64,000 nucleotides of DNA from Cryobacterium sp. Y11 (GCF_002929535.1 NZ_PJJO01000050.1:47577-111576); one strand, 5' to 3'; positions 25,989 through 35,303 are shown, counted from the stretch's first letter. Numbers and translations: made by a program. Notes: generated from the sequence alone by a model not told the origin.

Positions 25989-26480
25989 TCAGCTTCCGTC
26001 GCGCACGTCCTGGAAAAAGTTGCGCACGTGCTCGCCCAACGCTGCAATGCGCTGCAGGCGTGCTGCCTCGACATCGAAGCCGATGTAGGCGACCGACGGG
26101 AGCTTGCGCACGTTCGTGGAACATTCGAAATTGGCGCAGGCCAGGATGCCGATGGTGTCGCCGTTTCGGCCGGCCTGCCCGGCGCGTTTGGTGCTGAAGA
26201 ACGCCACATCGTTGGGCAGCTGCACGTCGTTGCACCATGAACACTGCGGTCTGGTCGCCATCTTTCCCTTGCGCTCGCGCAGCAGCAGCCCGACCGGCTC
26301 GTCATTGAGGCGCGCGATGACGTAACCGATTCCCGGGATCTTGGGGTCACGCCAGCCGAGATAATCGAGCTTGTCCCAGGCTAGTGTGGCCAGGTTTGGC
26401 GGTAAGGTCACGGCCTTGCGTTCGCTGTGCGAAGCATTGATGAACGATGCCCGCATGTCGGTTTCAGTGAGTTGGAGCAT
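25989..26480 (-). CDS. FBP domain protein (FusB-like treble-clef zinc finger)
   Basis: The 163-residue protein ends in a four-Cys treble clef: CSWCNDVQLPNDVAFFSTKR, then LACANFECSTNVR. The N-terminal half is helical with LDYLGWRDPKIPGIGYVI. This is the FBP (elongation factor G-binding) domain, best known from FusB/FusC proteins that rescue EF-G from fusidic acid. Environmental actinobacterial members are common and their link to resistance is unproven. Start 26480 was set at the conserved MLQLTETDMRASFINA. GGCTTCTC upstream gives only a weak ribosome site. Confidence 0.88.
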   Translation of the reverse strand: MLQLTETDMRASFINASHSERKAVTLPPNLATLAWDKLDYLGWRDPKIPGIGYVIARLNDEPVGLLLRERKGKMATRPQCSWCNDVQLPNDVAFFSTKRAGQAGRNGDTIGILACANFECSTNVRKLPSVAYIGFDVEAARLQRIAALGEHVRNFFQDVRDGS

Positions 26481-26593
26481 GAGAAGCCTTGTCTGTCGGG
26501 GCGCGTGAGGCGGTCTGTCCAGACTACGCTCGCGGTCGCCGTCCAGCCGCGCGCACAGTGGCCCCGTCGATCGGACGCGATTAAGCTGACCCC

Positions 26594-27574
26594 GTGAGCA
26601 ATATCGAACGGGATCCTGTCGAAAAGATCTGCGAGTCAACAGGAACCCAGGCCAACGTTGAGATCCTGGCACCGCGGGACGTTCCCCTCGGCGGTCTTCG
26701 GGCCATGAACGTGCGACGCACCCTGCCCCAGCGCCAGCGCTCCCTCATCGGGGCGTGGTGTTTTCTCGACCACTATGGTCCCGACCGGGTCAGTGATCGT
26801 GGCGGAATGAGCGTGCCGCGGCATCCGCACACCGGATTGCAAACCGTCAGCTGGTTGTTCGCCGGAGAAATCGAACATCGCGACTCGGCGGGATTTCAAG
26901 CCATTGTTCGGCCGGGCGAACTGAACCTCATGACCGCCGGCCGCGGCATCAGTCACTCCGAGTTCTCCACCCCCGACACCGAGGTTCTGCACGGTGCGCA
27001 ATTGTGGGTCGCGCTGCCCGAGCACGCGCGTCAGATCGAGCCCACCTTCGAGCACTACCGGCCCGAGCCGCTCCACGGCGACGGCTGGACCATGCGGGTG
27101 TTCCTCGGCTCACTCGGCGGAAGCACGTCGCCGGTGACCACGCACATCCCGCTGCTCGGCGTCGAGATTTTACTCACAGCGGATGCCCACCTCACGATCG
27201 CGGTCGACCCGTCGTTTGAGCATGGCGTGCTGCTCGACGCGGGGAAGCTCACCGTGGACAGCACCCCCGTGGCGACGGACCACCTCGCCTATACGCCGGT
27301 CGGTCGGTCATCGCTCACCCTAGTCGCTGGCGCTGAGCCGGCGCGCATGCTGCTCATCGGCGGCGAACCGCTGAGCGAACAAATTCTAATGTGGTGGAAC
27401 TTCGTCGGCCGCAGCCACGAAGAAATCGTCGCCTACCGAACCCACTGGCAGGTCGAGATCGGTGCGGCCGACGGCGACATCACCGACCCGCGCTTTGGCA
27501 CCTTTCCCGCAGGGGAGCCCGCCCCGATCCCGGCACCGCCGCTTCCCACGGTGCGCCTGCGTCCCCGAAGTTAG
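26594..27574 (+). CDS. Pirin family protein
   Basis: The 326-residue bicupin has the pirin metal site HPHTGLQTVSWLFAGEIEHRDS (residues about 76-97, three His and Glu) and the conserved MTAGRGISHSEFS. The second cupin covers the C-terminal half with LLIGGEPLSEQILMWWNFVG. Pirins bind iron and act as redox-responsive cofactors or quercetinase-like dioxygenases. The GTG start has no ribosome site, so the message may be leaderless. Single gene; specific role unknown. Confidence 0.92.
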   Translation: MSNIERDPVEKICESTGTQANVEILAPRDVPLGGLRAMNVRRTLPQRQRSLIGAWCFLDHYGPDRVSDRGGMSVPRHPHTGLQTVSWLFAGEIEHRDSAGFQAIVRPGELNLMTAGRGISHSEFSTPDTEVLHGAQLWVALPEHARQIEPTFEHYRPEPLHGDGWTMRVFLGSLGGSTSPVTTHIPLLGVEILLTADAHLTIAVDPSFEHGVLLDAGKLTVDSTPVATDHLAYTPVGRSSLTLVAGAEPARMLLIGGEPLSEQILMWWNFVGRSHEEIVAYRTHWQVEIGAADGDITDPRFGTFPAGEPAPIPAPPLPTVRLRPRS

Positions 27575-27682
27575 TCCAGGTGGTCGGCGGAGTCTGAGAC
27601 CGACACAGTAAAGACCACCCGTTGTTCTCCCGCAGTGCGCGCGATGACGATTTTTGGAATCAAAGTTTCGTGCAGCAACGGG

Positions 27683-28380
27683 TCAGTATGCGGTATGGAT
27701 CACGCGGTAGATCAGTTCGCCGTGGAGAATGGAGATCCAGCCGTCTGTGCTCGCAGCCCACTCTTTCCACGCGTCGCTGATTTGCTGGAGATCTTCTGAT
27801 GTCGCTAGTTTCGATTCGATGAGTTGCCCTGCAATCGCCGAGTTGAGAATGCGGTCGGCCCACATGCCTCCCCACCAGGCTCGTTCTGCGGGAGTGGAGT
27901 AGCACCAGGTGCTCGAGGTAGCGGTGACTTCCTCGAGCCCAGCGGCGTGAGCCCACGAAAGTAAGCGGCGTCCAGCGTCTGGCTCACCACCGTTGGCTCG
28001 CGCGGCGGCGCGATACAGCTCAAGCCACCTATCGAGAGCCGGGATCTGCGGCCACCAGCAGAAGCCGGCGTAATCGCTGTCGCGCACAGCCACGATGCCG
28101 CCAGGCTTGGTCACCCGCGCCATCTCGCGCAATGCTTGCACGGGGTCGGCGACGTGCTGCAGCACTTGATGCGCGTGGGCTACGTCGAAGGTGGCGTTGT
28201 CGAATTCAAGAGCGTGGATGTTTGCAGGCAAAAAATCGATAGTGGTCACGCCTCACTCGTTCGCCGTCGCCCGGGTCAGATCGAGCTCGTCGGTGCCGAT
28301 CTCGGTCGCGGTGACGTGAGCGACCAGGCCGGCGAGATCGGCCGTAATCTTCCTAGGAGCGCCGCACCCTTGTTGGCGCG
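27683..28380 (-). pseudogene. SAM-dependent methyltransferase, frameshifted, N-terminus lost
   Basis: The longest piece (28249-27683) reads TTIDFLPANIHALEFDNATF and AHAHQVLQHVADPVQALREM, the middle and C-terminal part of a methyltransferase-11 protein. The SAM motif lies in another frame just upstream: GCGAPRKITADLAGLV and TDELDLTRATANE stop at 28253-28255. So a frameshift near 28250 separates motif I from the rest, and nothing upstream of motif I remains. The next gene starts only 19 bases away on the other strand. The enzyme cannot be functional as written. Confidence 0.75.
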
Positions 28381-28398
28381 TGCAGAGGAGACCGACTG

Positions 28399-29448
28399 AT
28401 GCCCAATGAGCTTGGCGAATTCCTTCGGGCACGGCGAAGCGACGCCGAGCTGGAGCCTCAGACGAACACCGGTGCGAACCGCCGCCGGGTTGCTGGATTG
28501 CGCCGCGAAGAAGTGGCTGCCGCGTCGGGCATCAGCGTCGACTATTACACGCGCCTTGAGCAAGGACGAGAAACCCATCCCAGCGACCCGGTGCTAGATG
28601 CGCTCGCTCGCGCGCTCCAGCTAGGCGTCGATGCCAGCGAGCATCTCTACCGTCTTCGCGCGGCCACCTCATCGCCCCGGAGCGCGCGCAAAGATGAGTT
28701 CATACGCGACCAACGCATGGCGGCTCTGGTCGAGGCCGTCCGGCCGAACCCCGCCTACGCACTCGACCGGCTGAGCAACATGGTCGCGGCAAATCCTGAG
28801 GGCCTGGCGCTCTATGACGGATTTGCCGATCTCCCGTCGGGGGAGCGAAATACGTGTCGTTACCTCATGACTGAAGATCGGGCGCGCGAGATCTTCGTCG
28901 AGTGGGAGGAAGTTGCGCGCGGAGCCGTCGCCCATCTCCGCGCGGCCAACGCCGACAACCTTCACGACACCGCGTTGCAGGCGCTTGTCGCTGAGCTGCG
29001 CGAACAGAGCCCCCTGTTCGGGGAGTGGTGGGACGAGCACATCGTCGAGCGCCGACGAGCCTCGCTCAAGCACCTACGCACCCCAGACGGCGACACCATT
29101 GCCCGCCGCTACGAAGTGCTGCATCTTCCCGACGAAGGGATACGCATAACCATTTGGCTTCCAGAAACCGGACGGGGTCGGAAAACCTCTGCCCCCGTGT
29201 CGCGCCGCAGGCAATCGCTTCTCGCGCTCACGACGCCGCTGCTGCGTGGGAAGCGGGTGTTGTTTCCCCTTCCGAAGGACACTCGAGACGACGTGCTGTT
29301 GCTGAAGGGGCTGGTCGAGACCGGCGAATTTCGGCCTCTGATCGACCGCACCTTTTCACTCGAGCAGATCCGAGAGGCGTATGCGTACGTGGCGGCTGGG
29401 CAAAAGATTGGCAACGTCGTTATTCGCGTGCGGGCCGAATCGGCATAA
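28399..29448 (+). CDS. Chimeric MmyB-type XRE regulator fused to a medium-chain dehydrogenase tail
   Basis: Residues 1-275 of this 349-residue frame are a complete MmyB-like regulator: helix-turn-helix LRREEVAAASGISVDYYTRL at about 35-54, and a sensor domain ending RRYEVLHLPDEGIRITIWLP. Residues about 285-349 (LLRGKRVLFPLPKDTRDDVL, then LKGLVETGEFRPLIDRTFSL and GQKIGNVVIRV) match the last 65 residues of quinone-oxidoreductase-like dehydrogenases, including the usual 'IDR..pLe.i.eAyrYv..GqKiGnVvi' end. The two parts are in frame. A deletion joining two genes is the simplest cause; the regulator half may still work. Confidence 0.8.
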   Translation: MPNELGEFLRARRSDAELEPQTNTGANRRRVAGLRREEVAAASGISVDYYTRLEQGRETHPSDPVLDALARALQLGVDASEHLYRLRAATSSPRSARKDEFIRDQRMAALVEAVRPNPAYALDRLSNMVAANPEGLALYDGFADLPSGERNTCRYLMTEDRAREIFVEWEEVARGAVAHLRAANADNLHDTALQALVAELREQSPLFGEWWDEHIVERRRASLKHLRTPDGDTIARRYEVLHLPDEGIRITIWLPETGRGRKTSAPVSRRRQSLLALTTPLLRGKRVLFPLPKDTRDDVLLLKGLVETGEFRPLIDRTFSLEQIREAYAYVAAGQKIGNVVIRVRAESA

Positions 29449-29578
29449 TTTCGGCGGCCTGGCGCTCGCGGAAGGTGATCATGTTGATGCGGTTGCCGCA
29501 GCGCATGCTGCAGAAACGCCTGGACCCGTCACGGGACAAGTCGAGAACCAGGCCGGTGCAGGCATCCGCTTTGACTAG
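29420..29578 (-). pseudogene. CGNR zinc-finger protein C-terminal relic
   Basis: The minus strand reads KADACTGLVLDLSRDGSRRF, then CSMRCGNRINMITFRERQ before TAA. This is the C-terminal CGNR zinc finger (Cys, then CS..CGNR, and the R-x-R end). The frame is closed by a stop at 29579-29581, so only 52 codons remain and the N-terminal ABATE-like domain is gone. Its 3' end overlaps the chimeric regulator gene. CGNR regulators often sit divergently beside EamA transporters, as here, so this is probably the lost partner of the next gene. Confidence 0.72.
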
Positions 29579-29623
29579 TCACGCGTTCGGTCGTACCGTC
29601 AGTGGTATGAGCCAATTCAGGCC

Positions 29624-30643
29624 ATGACAGGCTCGGTCGAAGGGTTCCCCGTGAAGCGGTCATCGGTCCCTGGCGGCCTCGCCATCGCGGTGCTCTCAGC
29701 CATTTCGTTCGGAACCTCCGGCGCACTCGTGAAGCCGCTGCTCGAGGCCGGATGGTCGCCGGCCACCGCGGTGACGGTTCGCGCCGTCACCGCCGGACTC
29801 GTGCTGCTGCCCCTAGCGGTCGTCGCGTTGCGCGGGCGCTGGGCAGCACTCTGGCTCGGCCGCTGGCGGGTGCTCGGCATGGGCGTCGTCGGCGTCGCGT
29901 GCACTCAGCTCTCCTACTTCGCAGCGATCTCGACCATTCCGGTCTCCACCGCACTCCTGATCGAATTTCTGGCGCCACTGATTTTGGTCGGCGTCGCCTG
30001 GGCCGTTTCCCAGCGGATGCCCCGCCCGGCCGTGTTCCTCGGCTCGGCTCTCGCCGTCGGCGGCCTCGTGCTGGTGATCGGGCCCGGCGCGATTCAGGCG
30101 GTAGACCCGATCGGCCTCGGGTTCGCGTTCCTCGCCGCGATCGGCTGCGCGGCCTACTTCTTCATTGCCGCGCGCCCTGACCGCGACCTGCCGGCCGTCG
30201 CACTCGCTGCGTTCGGTTTGCTCGGGGGCGGCGTCATTCTCGGTCTGCTCGGGGCCACCGGCGTGCTCTCGGTCACGGCGACCTTTGACGACCTGCCGCT
30301 GTTTGGAGTGTTGGCACCGTGGTGGGTACCGCTGGTGCTGCTCGTGGTCGTCAGCACGGCCATCGCGTACGCAACCGGAATCACCGCGACCGGCGTGCTC
30401 GGGTCACGGCTCGCGTCGTTCGTCGGACTGCTCGAGGTGATTTTCGCGTCGCTGTTCGCGTGGCTGCTGCTCGGGGAGCAGCTGAGCCCGCTGCAGCTTG
30501 TCGGCGGACTGCTCATCCTCGGCGGCATCGCGGCGGTGCGGTCGAAGCGTGCCGAGGCGGTGCCGACGCCGCGCACGACCGAGGCGGTACCGGAGGCCGC
30601 CGCCGCGGCATCCGTTTCGACCTCACCTGGCACATCGGTTTAG
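29624..30643 (+). CDS. EamA-family (DMT) transporter
   Basis: The 339-residue membrane protein has ten predicted hydrophobic helices in two EamA repeats. The first starts AIAVLSAISFGTSGALVKPL and the second GLGFAFLAAIGCAAYFFIAA, each ending in the LLGEQLSPLQLVGGLLILGG-type segment. Such drug/metabolite exporters move amino acids, nucleotides or toxic metabolites; the substrate here is unknown. The last 35 residues are an Ala/Pro/Ser cytoplasmic tail. It is convergent with the next gene by a 4-base overlap. A CGNR relic lies just upstream on the opposite strand. Confidence 0.9.
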   Translation: MTGSVEGFPVKRSSVPGGLAIAVLSAISFGTSGALVKPLLEAGWSPATAVTVRAVTAGLVLLPLAVVALRGRWAALWLGRWRVLGMGVVGVACTQLSYFAAISTIPVSTALLIEFLAPLILVGVAWAVSQRMPRPAVFLGSALAVGGLVLVIGPGAIQAVDPIGLGFAFLAAIGCAAYFFIAARPDRDLPAVALAAFGLLGGGVILGLLGATGVLSVTATFDDLPLFGVLAPWWVPLVLLVVVSTAIAYATGITATGVLGSRLASFVGLLEVIFASLFAWLLLGEQLSPLQLVGGLLILGGIAAVRSKRAEAVPTPRTTEAVPEAAAAASVSTSPGTSV

Positions 30644-31278
30644 GCGGTCAGTACCGGGGGCGGATCGTCGATTGTTGGCGGGGTCAGCACGACCTCGAGG
30701 GCGTCGTCGCGGCCGAGTGCCCCGGGAAAGTTGAAGCGAGCAAAGCGTCCGCTGGGGTCATTGGGAGTCTGTGGCACGGCAATCGACGATCGGCGCACGA
30801 TTTGCGCAAGGACCCCGGTGACTGCGGCGGAGGGGGTCTGACCGGTGCGGCCGCGCAGTCGAACGGATGCCCGCGGCCCGCCTTCGGCGCCAAATCGGAG
30901 CGTGAGCATGCGGGTGTGGCTGCGTTTACGGTCGAACAGATCGAGGCGGGCCCAGGTGATGTCGGCCAGTGGCACGACCCGCCGGCCAGCACGCATCTCG
31001 CCGGTGTCGAAGTTCACCCAGGCCTGTGGGTAGCGCAGCCGCTGCACGAGATAGAGCACCAGAAGCACCGGAATGGCCGAGCCGAGGGCGATGAGAAATC
31101 CCCACCAGGGCGAAACGTTTAGCATGTGCGAGAACGTGGATCCAAGGTTGATCGGTACGATGCCGAGGACAATGCCGTTCATGGGGGTCACCGCGAAGGC
31201 GCCCCACCAGCCTGCGCGGTCGAGTCGCAGCCAGCCCGAGGGGAGCGCCGCTGACGGTGGCGAGGTGGTTTCGCTCAT
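30640..31278 (-). CDS. Membrane protein with PH-like domain, hypothetical
   Basis: The 212-residue protein starts MSETTSPPSAALPSGWLRLD and has two membrane helices (AFAVTPMNGIVLGIVPINLG and FLIALGSAIPVLLVLYLVQR). A soluble part then looks like a small PH-like beta domain (VNFDTGEMRAGRRVVPLADI, RMLTLRFGAEGGPRASVRLR). Start 31278 was chosen over the longer frame because residues upstream are a low-quality Arg-rich run. Similar proteins are common and uncharacterised in Microbacteriaceae. Confidence 0.75.
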   Translation of the reverse strand: MSETTSPPSAALPSGWLRLDRAGWWGAFAVTPMNGIVLGIVPINLGSTFSHMLNVSPWWGFLIALGSAIPVLLVLYLVQRLRYPQAWVNFDTGEMRAGRRVVPLADITWARLDLFDRKRSHTRMLTLRFGAEGGPRASVRLRGRTGQTPSAAVTGVLAQIVRRSSIAVPQTPNDPSGRFARFNFPGALGRDDALEVVLTPPTIDDPPPVLTA

Positions 31279-31482
31279 GCCTGTAACATACCATTCGCCC
31301 CGTTTTGTGATGCGCTGCGGCATCCGTTCGTGGTCGCTCCGCGGGTAGACAATAGACGGATGCTGCCGCCCAATATCGCACGCCACAACCGACTCCATCG
31401 CGCCCCGCCCCCAACCTGCTCGAGCCCGCATGAATCTGAGGGAGGCGCGGGCGACCGCACTCGCCCCGATGACGGCCCACAC

Positions 31483-31520
31483 AAAAAACACCCTCGCCGC
31501 GAACGACGAGGGTGTTTTTT
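31483..31520 (-). terminator. Terminator of the DEAD-box helicase gene
   Basis: A 14-bp inverted repeat (31483-31496 with 31507-31520) contains A6/T6 ends, so a T tract follows the stem on both strands. It sits just past the minus-strand stop at 31527. Confidence 0.9.
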
Positions 31521-31526
31521 CGGGGT

Positions 31527-33401
31527 CTAGTACTCGCGGCGCGGAGCGCGCGGCGGGCGATCACCCTGCTCGGAGGAGCGCGAAGCGCCGCCCGCGTCGA
31601 CCCGCAGCTCGATCAGTTTGCCACTGATGCGCGTCGCGGAGAGCTTGGAGAACACGTCATTCGACAGGTCAGCTGGCAGCTCGACCAGCGAGAATTCCGG
31701 CAGAATCTTGATGTGCCCGAAGTCGTCGCGGCTCAGGCCACCCTCGTTGGCGAGGGCGCCGACGATCTGACGCGGCTCCACCTTGTGACGCTTGCCGACC
31801 TCGATGCGGTACTGCGCCATCGGCTTGCCGCTGGAGCGCATCGGGCGTTCGCTGCGCACGGGGCGGTCTTCGCGCGGAGCGTAGCTGCCACGGTCATCGC
31901 GGCTGCCACGGTCATCCCGACCAAACCGGTCTGAGCGGTCAGGCCGGTCAGAACGACCGCCACGCTCTGGGCGGTCGCCGCGCTGCTCGGAGCGTTCGAC
32001 CCGCTCGTCGCGTTCGAGGCGCTGCTGGGCGCGAACATCCTCGGCCGAGAGCAGCAGGGGAGTCGCGCCCTGCCCGACAACGGCCAGGGCCGCGGCCACA
32101 TCGACCTCGGGCACGTCGTGGTGGGAGACGTAGTGCGCGATGATGTCGCGGAACTTGCTGATCCGGTCAGTCTCATCGAGCGCCGCGGTGATGGCATCGT
32201 CGAAGCGAGTCAGACGCGTCACGTTGACGTCCTCAACGCTCGGCAGTTGCATCTGGGTCAGCGGCTGACGAGTAGCCTTTTCGATCGCGGAGAGCAGGCG
32301 ACGTTCGCGCGGCGTGACGAAGCTGATCGCTGCGCCCGAGCGGCCAGCGCGGCCGGTGCGGCCGATGCGGTGCACATACGACTCGGTGTCGATGGGAATG
32401 TCGTAGTTGACGACGTGGCTAATGCGTTCCACGTCGAGGCCGCGAGCGGCGACATCCGTTGCAACGAGAATATCGAGCTTGCCGCTTTTGAGCTGGTTGA
32501 TGGTGCGCTCGCGCTGCACCTGCTGTACGTCGCCGTTGATCGCCATGGCGGAATAACCGCGCGCACGCAGCTTCTCGGCCAGCAACTCGGTCTCGTTCTT
32601 GGTGCGGGCGAAGATGATCATGCCCTCGAAGTTCTCGACCTCGAGAATGCGGGTGAGCGCATCGAGCTTCTGCGGGTACGACACCATCAAATAGCGCTGG
32701 GTGGTGTTCGCGCTGGTCGTGGTCTTGCTCTTGACCGTGATCTCTTCGGGGTCGTGCAGGTATTTCTTGGAGATACGACGAATCTGCGCCGGCATGGTGG
32801 CCGAGAACAGCGCGACCTGCTTGTCGTCTGGAGTGTCGGCGAGAATGGTCTCGATGTCCTCGACGAAGCCCATGTTGAGCATCTCATCGGCCTCATCGAG
32901 CACCAGAAACTTCAGCTCCGACAGGTCAAGGGTGCCCTTGGCAAGGTGATCCATGATGCGACCGGGAGTACCCACAACGATGTGCACCCCGCGACGCAGG
33001 GCCGACAGCTGCTGGCCGTAACCCTGTCCGCCGTAGACCGGCAGCACGTGCACGCCGCGCATGTGGGCTGCGTACTTCTCGAAGGCCTCACAGACCTGCA
33101 GCGCGAGCTCACGCGTGGGCGCGAGCACGAGGGCTTGGGGGTTCTTTTGGGACAGGTCGAGCCGGTTCAGAATCGGCAGCGCGAACGCGGCCGTCTTGCC
33201 GGTACCGGTCTGGGCGAGTCCGACAACGTCGCGACCCTCCAGCAGCGGGGGAATAGTGGCGGCCTGAATGGCCGAGGGGGTTTCGTAGCCGACGACTTTG
33301 AGCGCCTTAAGCATGGCGTCATTGAGTCCGAGATCGGCAAATGTCTTGGTGGCAGTGGCAGTTTCTGCCTCGTTCTGCGCAGTGGTGTCTGGTGCGGTCA
33401 T
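31527..33401 (-). CDS. deaD: DEAD-box RNA helicase (DeaD/CsdA-like)
   Basis: The 624-residue protein has the full motif set: FADLGLNDAMLKAL with Q motif, AQTGTGKT (I), PTRELA (Ia), TPGR (Ib), DEAD (II), SAT (III), and HRIGRTGRAG (VI), all within residues 20-385. A linker very rich in Arg, Asp and Glu (about 475-540) precedes a DbpA-like RNA-binding domain (MAQYRIEVGKRHKVEPRQIV, then FSLVELPADLSNDVFSKL). Such helicases unwind RNA in ribosome assembly and cold adaptation. The start at 33401 has no ribosome site. A strong terminator follows. Confidence 0.95.
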   Translation of the reverse strand: MTAPDTTAQNEAETATATKTFADLGLNDAMLKALKVVGYETPSAIQAATIPPLLEGRDVVGLAQTGTGKTAAFALPILNRLDLSQKNPQALVLAPTRELALQVCEAFEKYAAHMRGVHVLPVYGGQGYGQQLSALRRGVHIVVGTPGRIMDHLAKGTLDLSELKFLVLDEADEMLNMGFVEDIETILADTPDDKQVALFSATMPAQIRRISKKYLHDPEEITVKSKTTTSANTTQRYLMVSYPQKLDALTRILEVENFEGMIIFARTKNETELLAEKLRARGYSAMAINGDVQQVQRERTINQLKSGKLDILVATDVAARGLDVERISHVVNYDIPIDTESYVHRIGRTGRAGRSGAAISFVTPRERRLLSAIEKATRQPLTQMQLPSVEDVNVTRLTRFDDAITAALDETDRISKFRDIIAHYVSHHDVPEVDVAAALAVVGQGATPLLLSAEDVRAQQRLERDERVERSEQRGDRPERGGRSDRPDRSDRFGRDDRGSRDDRGSYAPREDRPVRSERPMRSSGKPMAQYRIEVGKRHKVEPRQIVGALANEGGLSRDDFGHIKILPEFSLVELPADLSNDVFSKLSATRISGKLIELRVDAGGASRSSEQGDRPPRAPRREY

Positions 33402-33532
33402 AGTATCAAAGGTAGCCGACCAGACCGCCCCCGGGGTCAAGGCTGGTCCGGCAACTTTGAAAGCGGATGCCGGCGGCCGCCGCATCCGCTTTCTGCCGCA
33501 CTCAGCGCGGATGCGTAAAGGATCGCGGCTGG

Positions 33533-34054
33533 TTAGTACTCATCCGACGGATGCTGCCCCTCCTCCAGCTCGAAGCACGGCGAGAAGGAGGTGATGTAGA
33601 GCTGCGTGCCCGAATTCCAAATGGCTGCGGTATAGAACCCACCCGTCTCAACCGTCATATCAACTTCGGCATCGTTACCAGTGGCGGCGGCATTCTTTTC
33701 CACGGTGACACCGTCTTTGAGCTTCCACGCGGCTGCAATGGTGTCGACAATGCTCTGGGGGTCAACCTCACCCGCAAACGTCACAACTGTCCTACCGGAC
33801 CACTGATGGCCTCCATCGACGCAACCGAGCAGGTGCGCGGTCTTCCGTTGAGTCGGGTCAGCCACGTTCTGTGGCGGTACCAAAAGCGCGGTCTCATCCT
33901 CCAACGCCACCGCGATGCCCTTGGCTGTCTGCACGTCCAGAGTGGTCTCCTTCTCTGCACCGAAGGGTGCTGCGCAAGCGGTGAGTCCCAGTCCCAGGAC
34001 GAGTACGCCAACGCCTATGCCAGCAATGATCGTCGATTTCACTTGTACATCCAC
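33533..34054 (-). CDS. Putative lipoprotein, hypothetical
   Basis: The 173-residue product begins with a signal peptide (IIAGIGVGVLVLGLGLTACA) whose LTAC lipobox gives a lipid-modified Cys at about residue 27. The mature part has two more Cys (LLGCVDGGHQ and FSPCFELEEG) and no recognised domain. Its start overlaps the end of the broken alpha/beta hydrolase gene by 16 bases, so the two were made from one message. It may serve the same surface process as the hydrolase. Confidence 0.78.
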   Translation of the reverse strand: MDVQVKSTIIAGIGVGVLVLGLGLTACAAPFGAEKETTLDVQTAKGIAVALEDETALLVPPQNVADPTQRKTAHLLGCVDGGHQWSGRTVVTFAGEVDPQSIVDTIAAAWKLKDGVTVEKNAAATGNDAEVDMTVETGGFYTAAIWNSGTQLYITSFSPCFELEEGQHPSDEY

Positions 34055-35190
34055 TTCTCGAGGTCCCTGATGACCTTATTGTTGCGAGGGTCGTCAGTAG
34101 CGACGAGGCTGTGAATGTCCACCATCACGTTCGGGTACCAATTAGGCCCCTCATAGTACGGCCCGGAATCAAATGCGCCACTGGCGCGCGGATTGTTCCC
34201 GTCTCCGACGACGCCAAGGCCTTGGCCAGTCTGCAAGATATCGTCGTAGGACAAGTCGGCGTAATTGGTTTCGGGATCGGGCATCCAGTTTTTCGGCATC
34301 CACGCTCCCGTCAGCGAGACCACCTAGTCGTAGTGGGCTCCTGATACTTCCGCGGAGGTGATGTTGGCAAGCCCCCAGCTGTGGCTGATGGCGGTCGAGA
34401 TAACGTCGGTGAACCGGTGGTCAGCAGCCAGGCCCGTCTCGAAGTCGGCCAGGACCGGGCCGGTCTGCTTGGCGAACTCTGACGGATTCGCATCCGGTAT
34501 TCCCTTTACCAGGTCGCCGCGAGGGCCGTCCGAGTCTCCGGGAAAGAGACCATCCTTATAGATAAAGGCGACAGTGTCTGGATGCTGGTTGACGATCCAA
34601 TCGGACAGCGGCTGGACCGATCCGTCTTGGAACATCTCCATATTGCTCATCGTGCCGGGGACATAGGTGATGCGCTGTCGTGTTTCGCTCGAGGGCGTCC
34701 CAAGCATTTGGATGATGCGCGCCCCCTCATAGTCATAGAGGTAGAGCTGATTCTTGCCGTCGATCGCTCGCTGCAGGTAGCTGCGCTCGGCCTCCAGCAG
34801 TTCCTGCTCCTTGACGATTTGGTCACTTCTGCCGTAACTCTGCTCCCACCGACCTCGCGTGCGGTCCATTCCGGCGTTTTCGGCGTCGAGCTTGGCGGAT
34901 TCGGCGTCGATCTCGGTGATCCTCGTGCTGGCATTGAGCCGGTTGGCGGCGACACGGGCGAGCGCGTCCAACCCGTGAATCAGCAGGTCGATCTCGGGAA
35001 CCAGGGCCACGAGCCGCTCCACGAAGGCGTCGCGGGAGACCGCCGTCCAGTCGGTCGTTTGAGCCTGGGATTGCGCGCCGGCCAGCGTTGTTTGGAGGGT
35101 ACGGAGGGCATCCGCTTTGCCGGAACGTACTCTGGCCTCAGAAAGGATGCTGTCGGGCTCGCCCAGCCCCGGATTCGCGACGGTCCACAT
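34039..35190 (-). pseudogene. DUF1023-type alpha/beta hydrolase interrupted by an in-frame TAG
   Basis: The frame is open for 288 codons from ATG 35190, meets TAG at 34326-34324, and continues in the same frame to 34039. Before the stop it reads AISHSWGLANITSAEVSGAH with the Ser nucleophile (HSWG). After it comes VVSLTGAWMPKNW, then the expected Asp/Gly-rich region and DIHSLVATDDP with the catalytic-type His. Homology spans the stop without loss, so a single substitution most likely killed a roughly 383-residue enzyme. The N-terminal 190 residues are a helical region like those of WXG-associated secreted hydrolases. A truncated 288-residue form would lack the catalytic His. Confidence 0.8.
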
Positions 35191-35192
35191 GG

Positions 35193-35303
35193 TCAGTTCA
35201 CCGTTCGGCCAAGGGCGGAATCGGTCGCCCGAAACTCTTCGGCCACCGTGCTCGGAAAGTCGCTGAGCACGGAATCGGTGACCCGTAAGGTCGGCATCAG
35301 CAT
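35193..35303 (-). CDS. Small WXG-like partner protein, short
   Basis: A 36-codon frame (ATG 35303, or 35297) reads [20 protein letters not shown] and ends 2 bases before the hydrolase ATG. Genes of this hydrolase type are usually preceded by a small helical WXG-like protein that begins 'LRVTDxVL', so this is probably the truncated partner; typical ones are near 90-100 residues. GGGGG lies before the first ATG. Confidence 0.45.
   Translation of the reverse strand: MLMPTLRVTDSVLSDFPSTVAEEFRATDSALGRTVN

Noticed and set aside
32118..33518. 466-codon plus-strand frame
   Set aside because: It lies opposite the DEAD-box helicase gene and has no recognisable motif.
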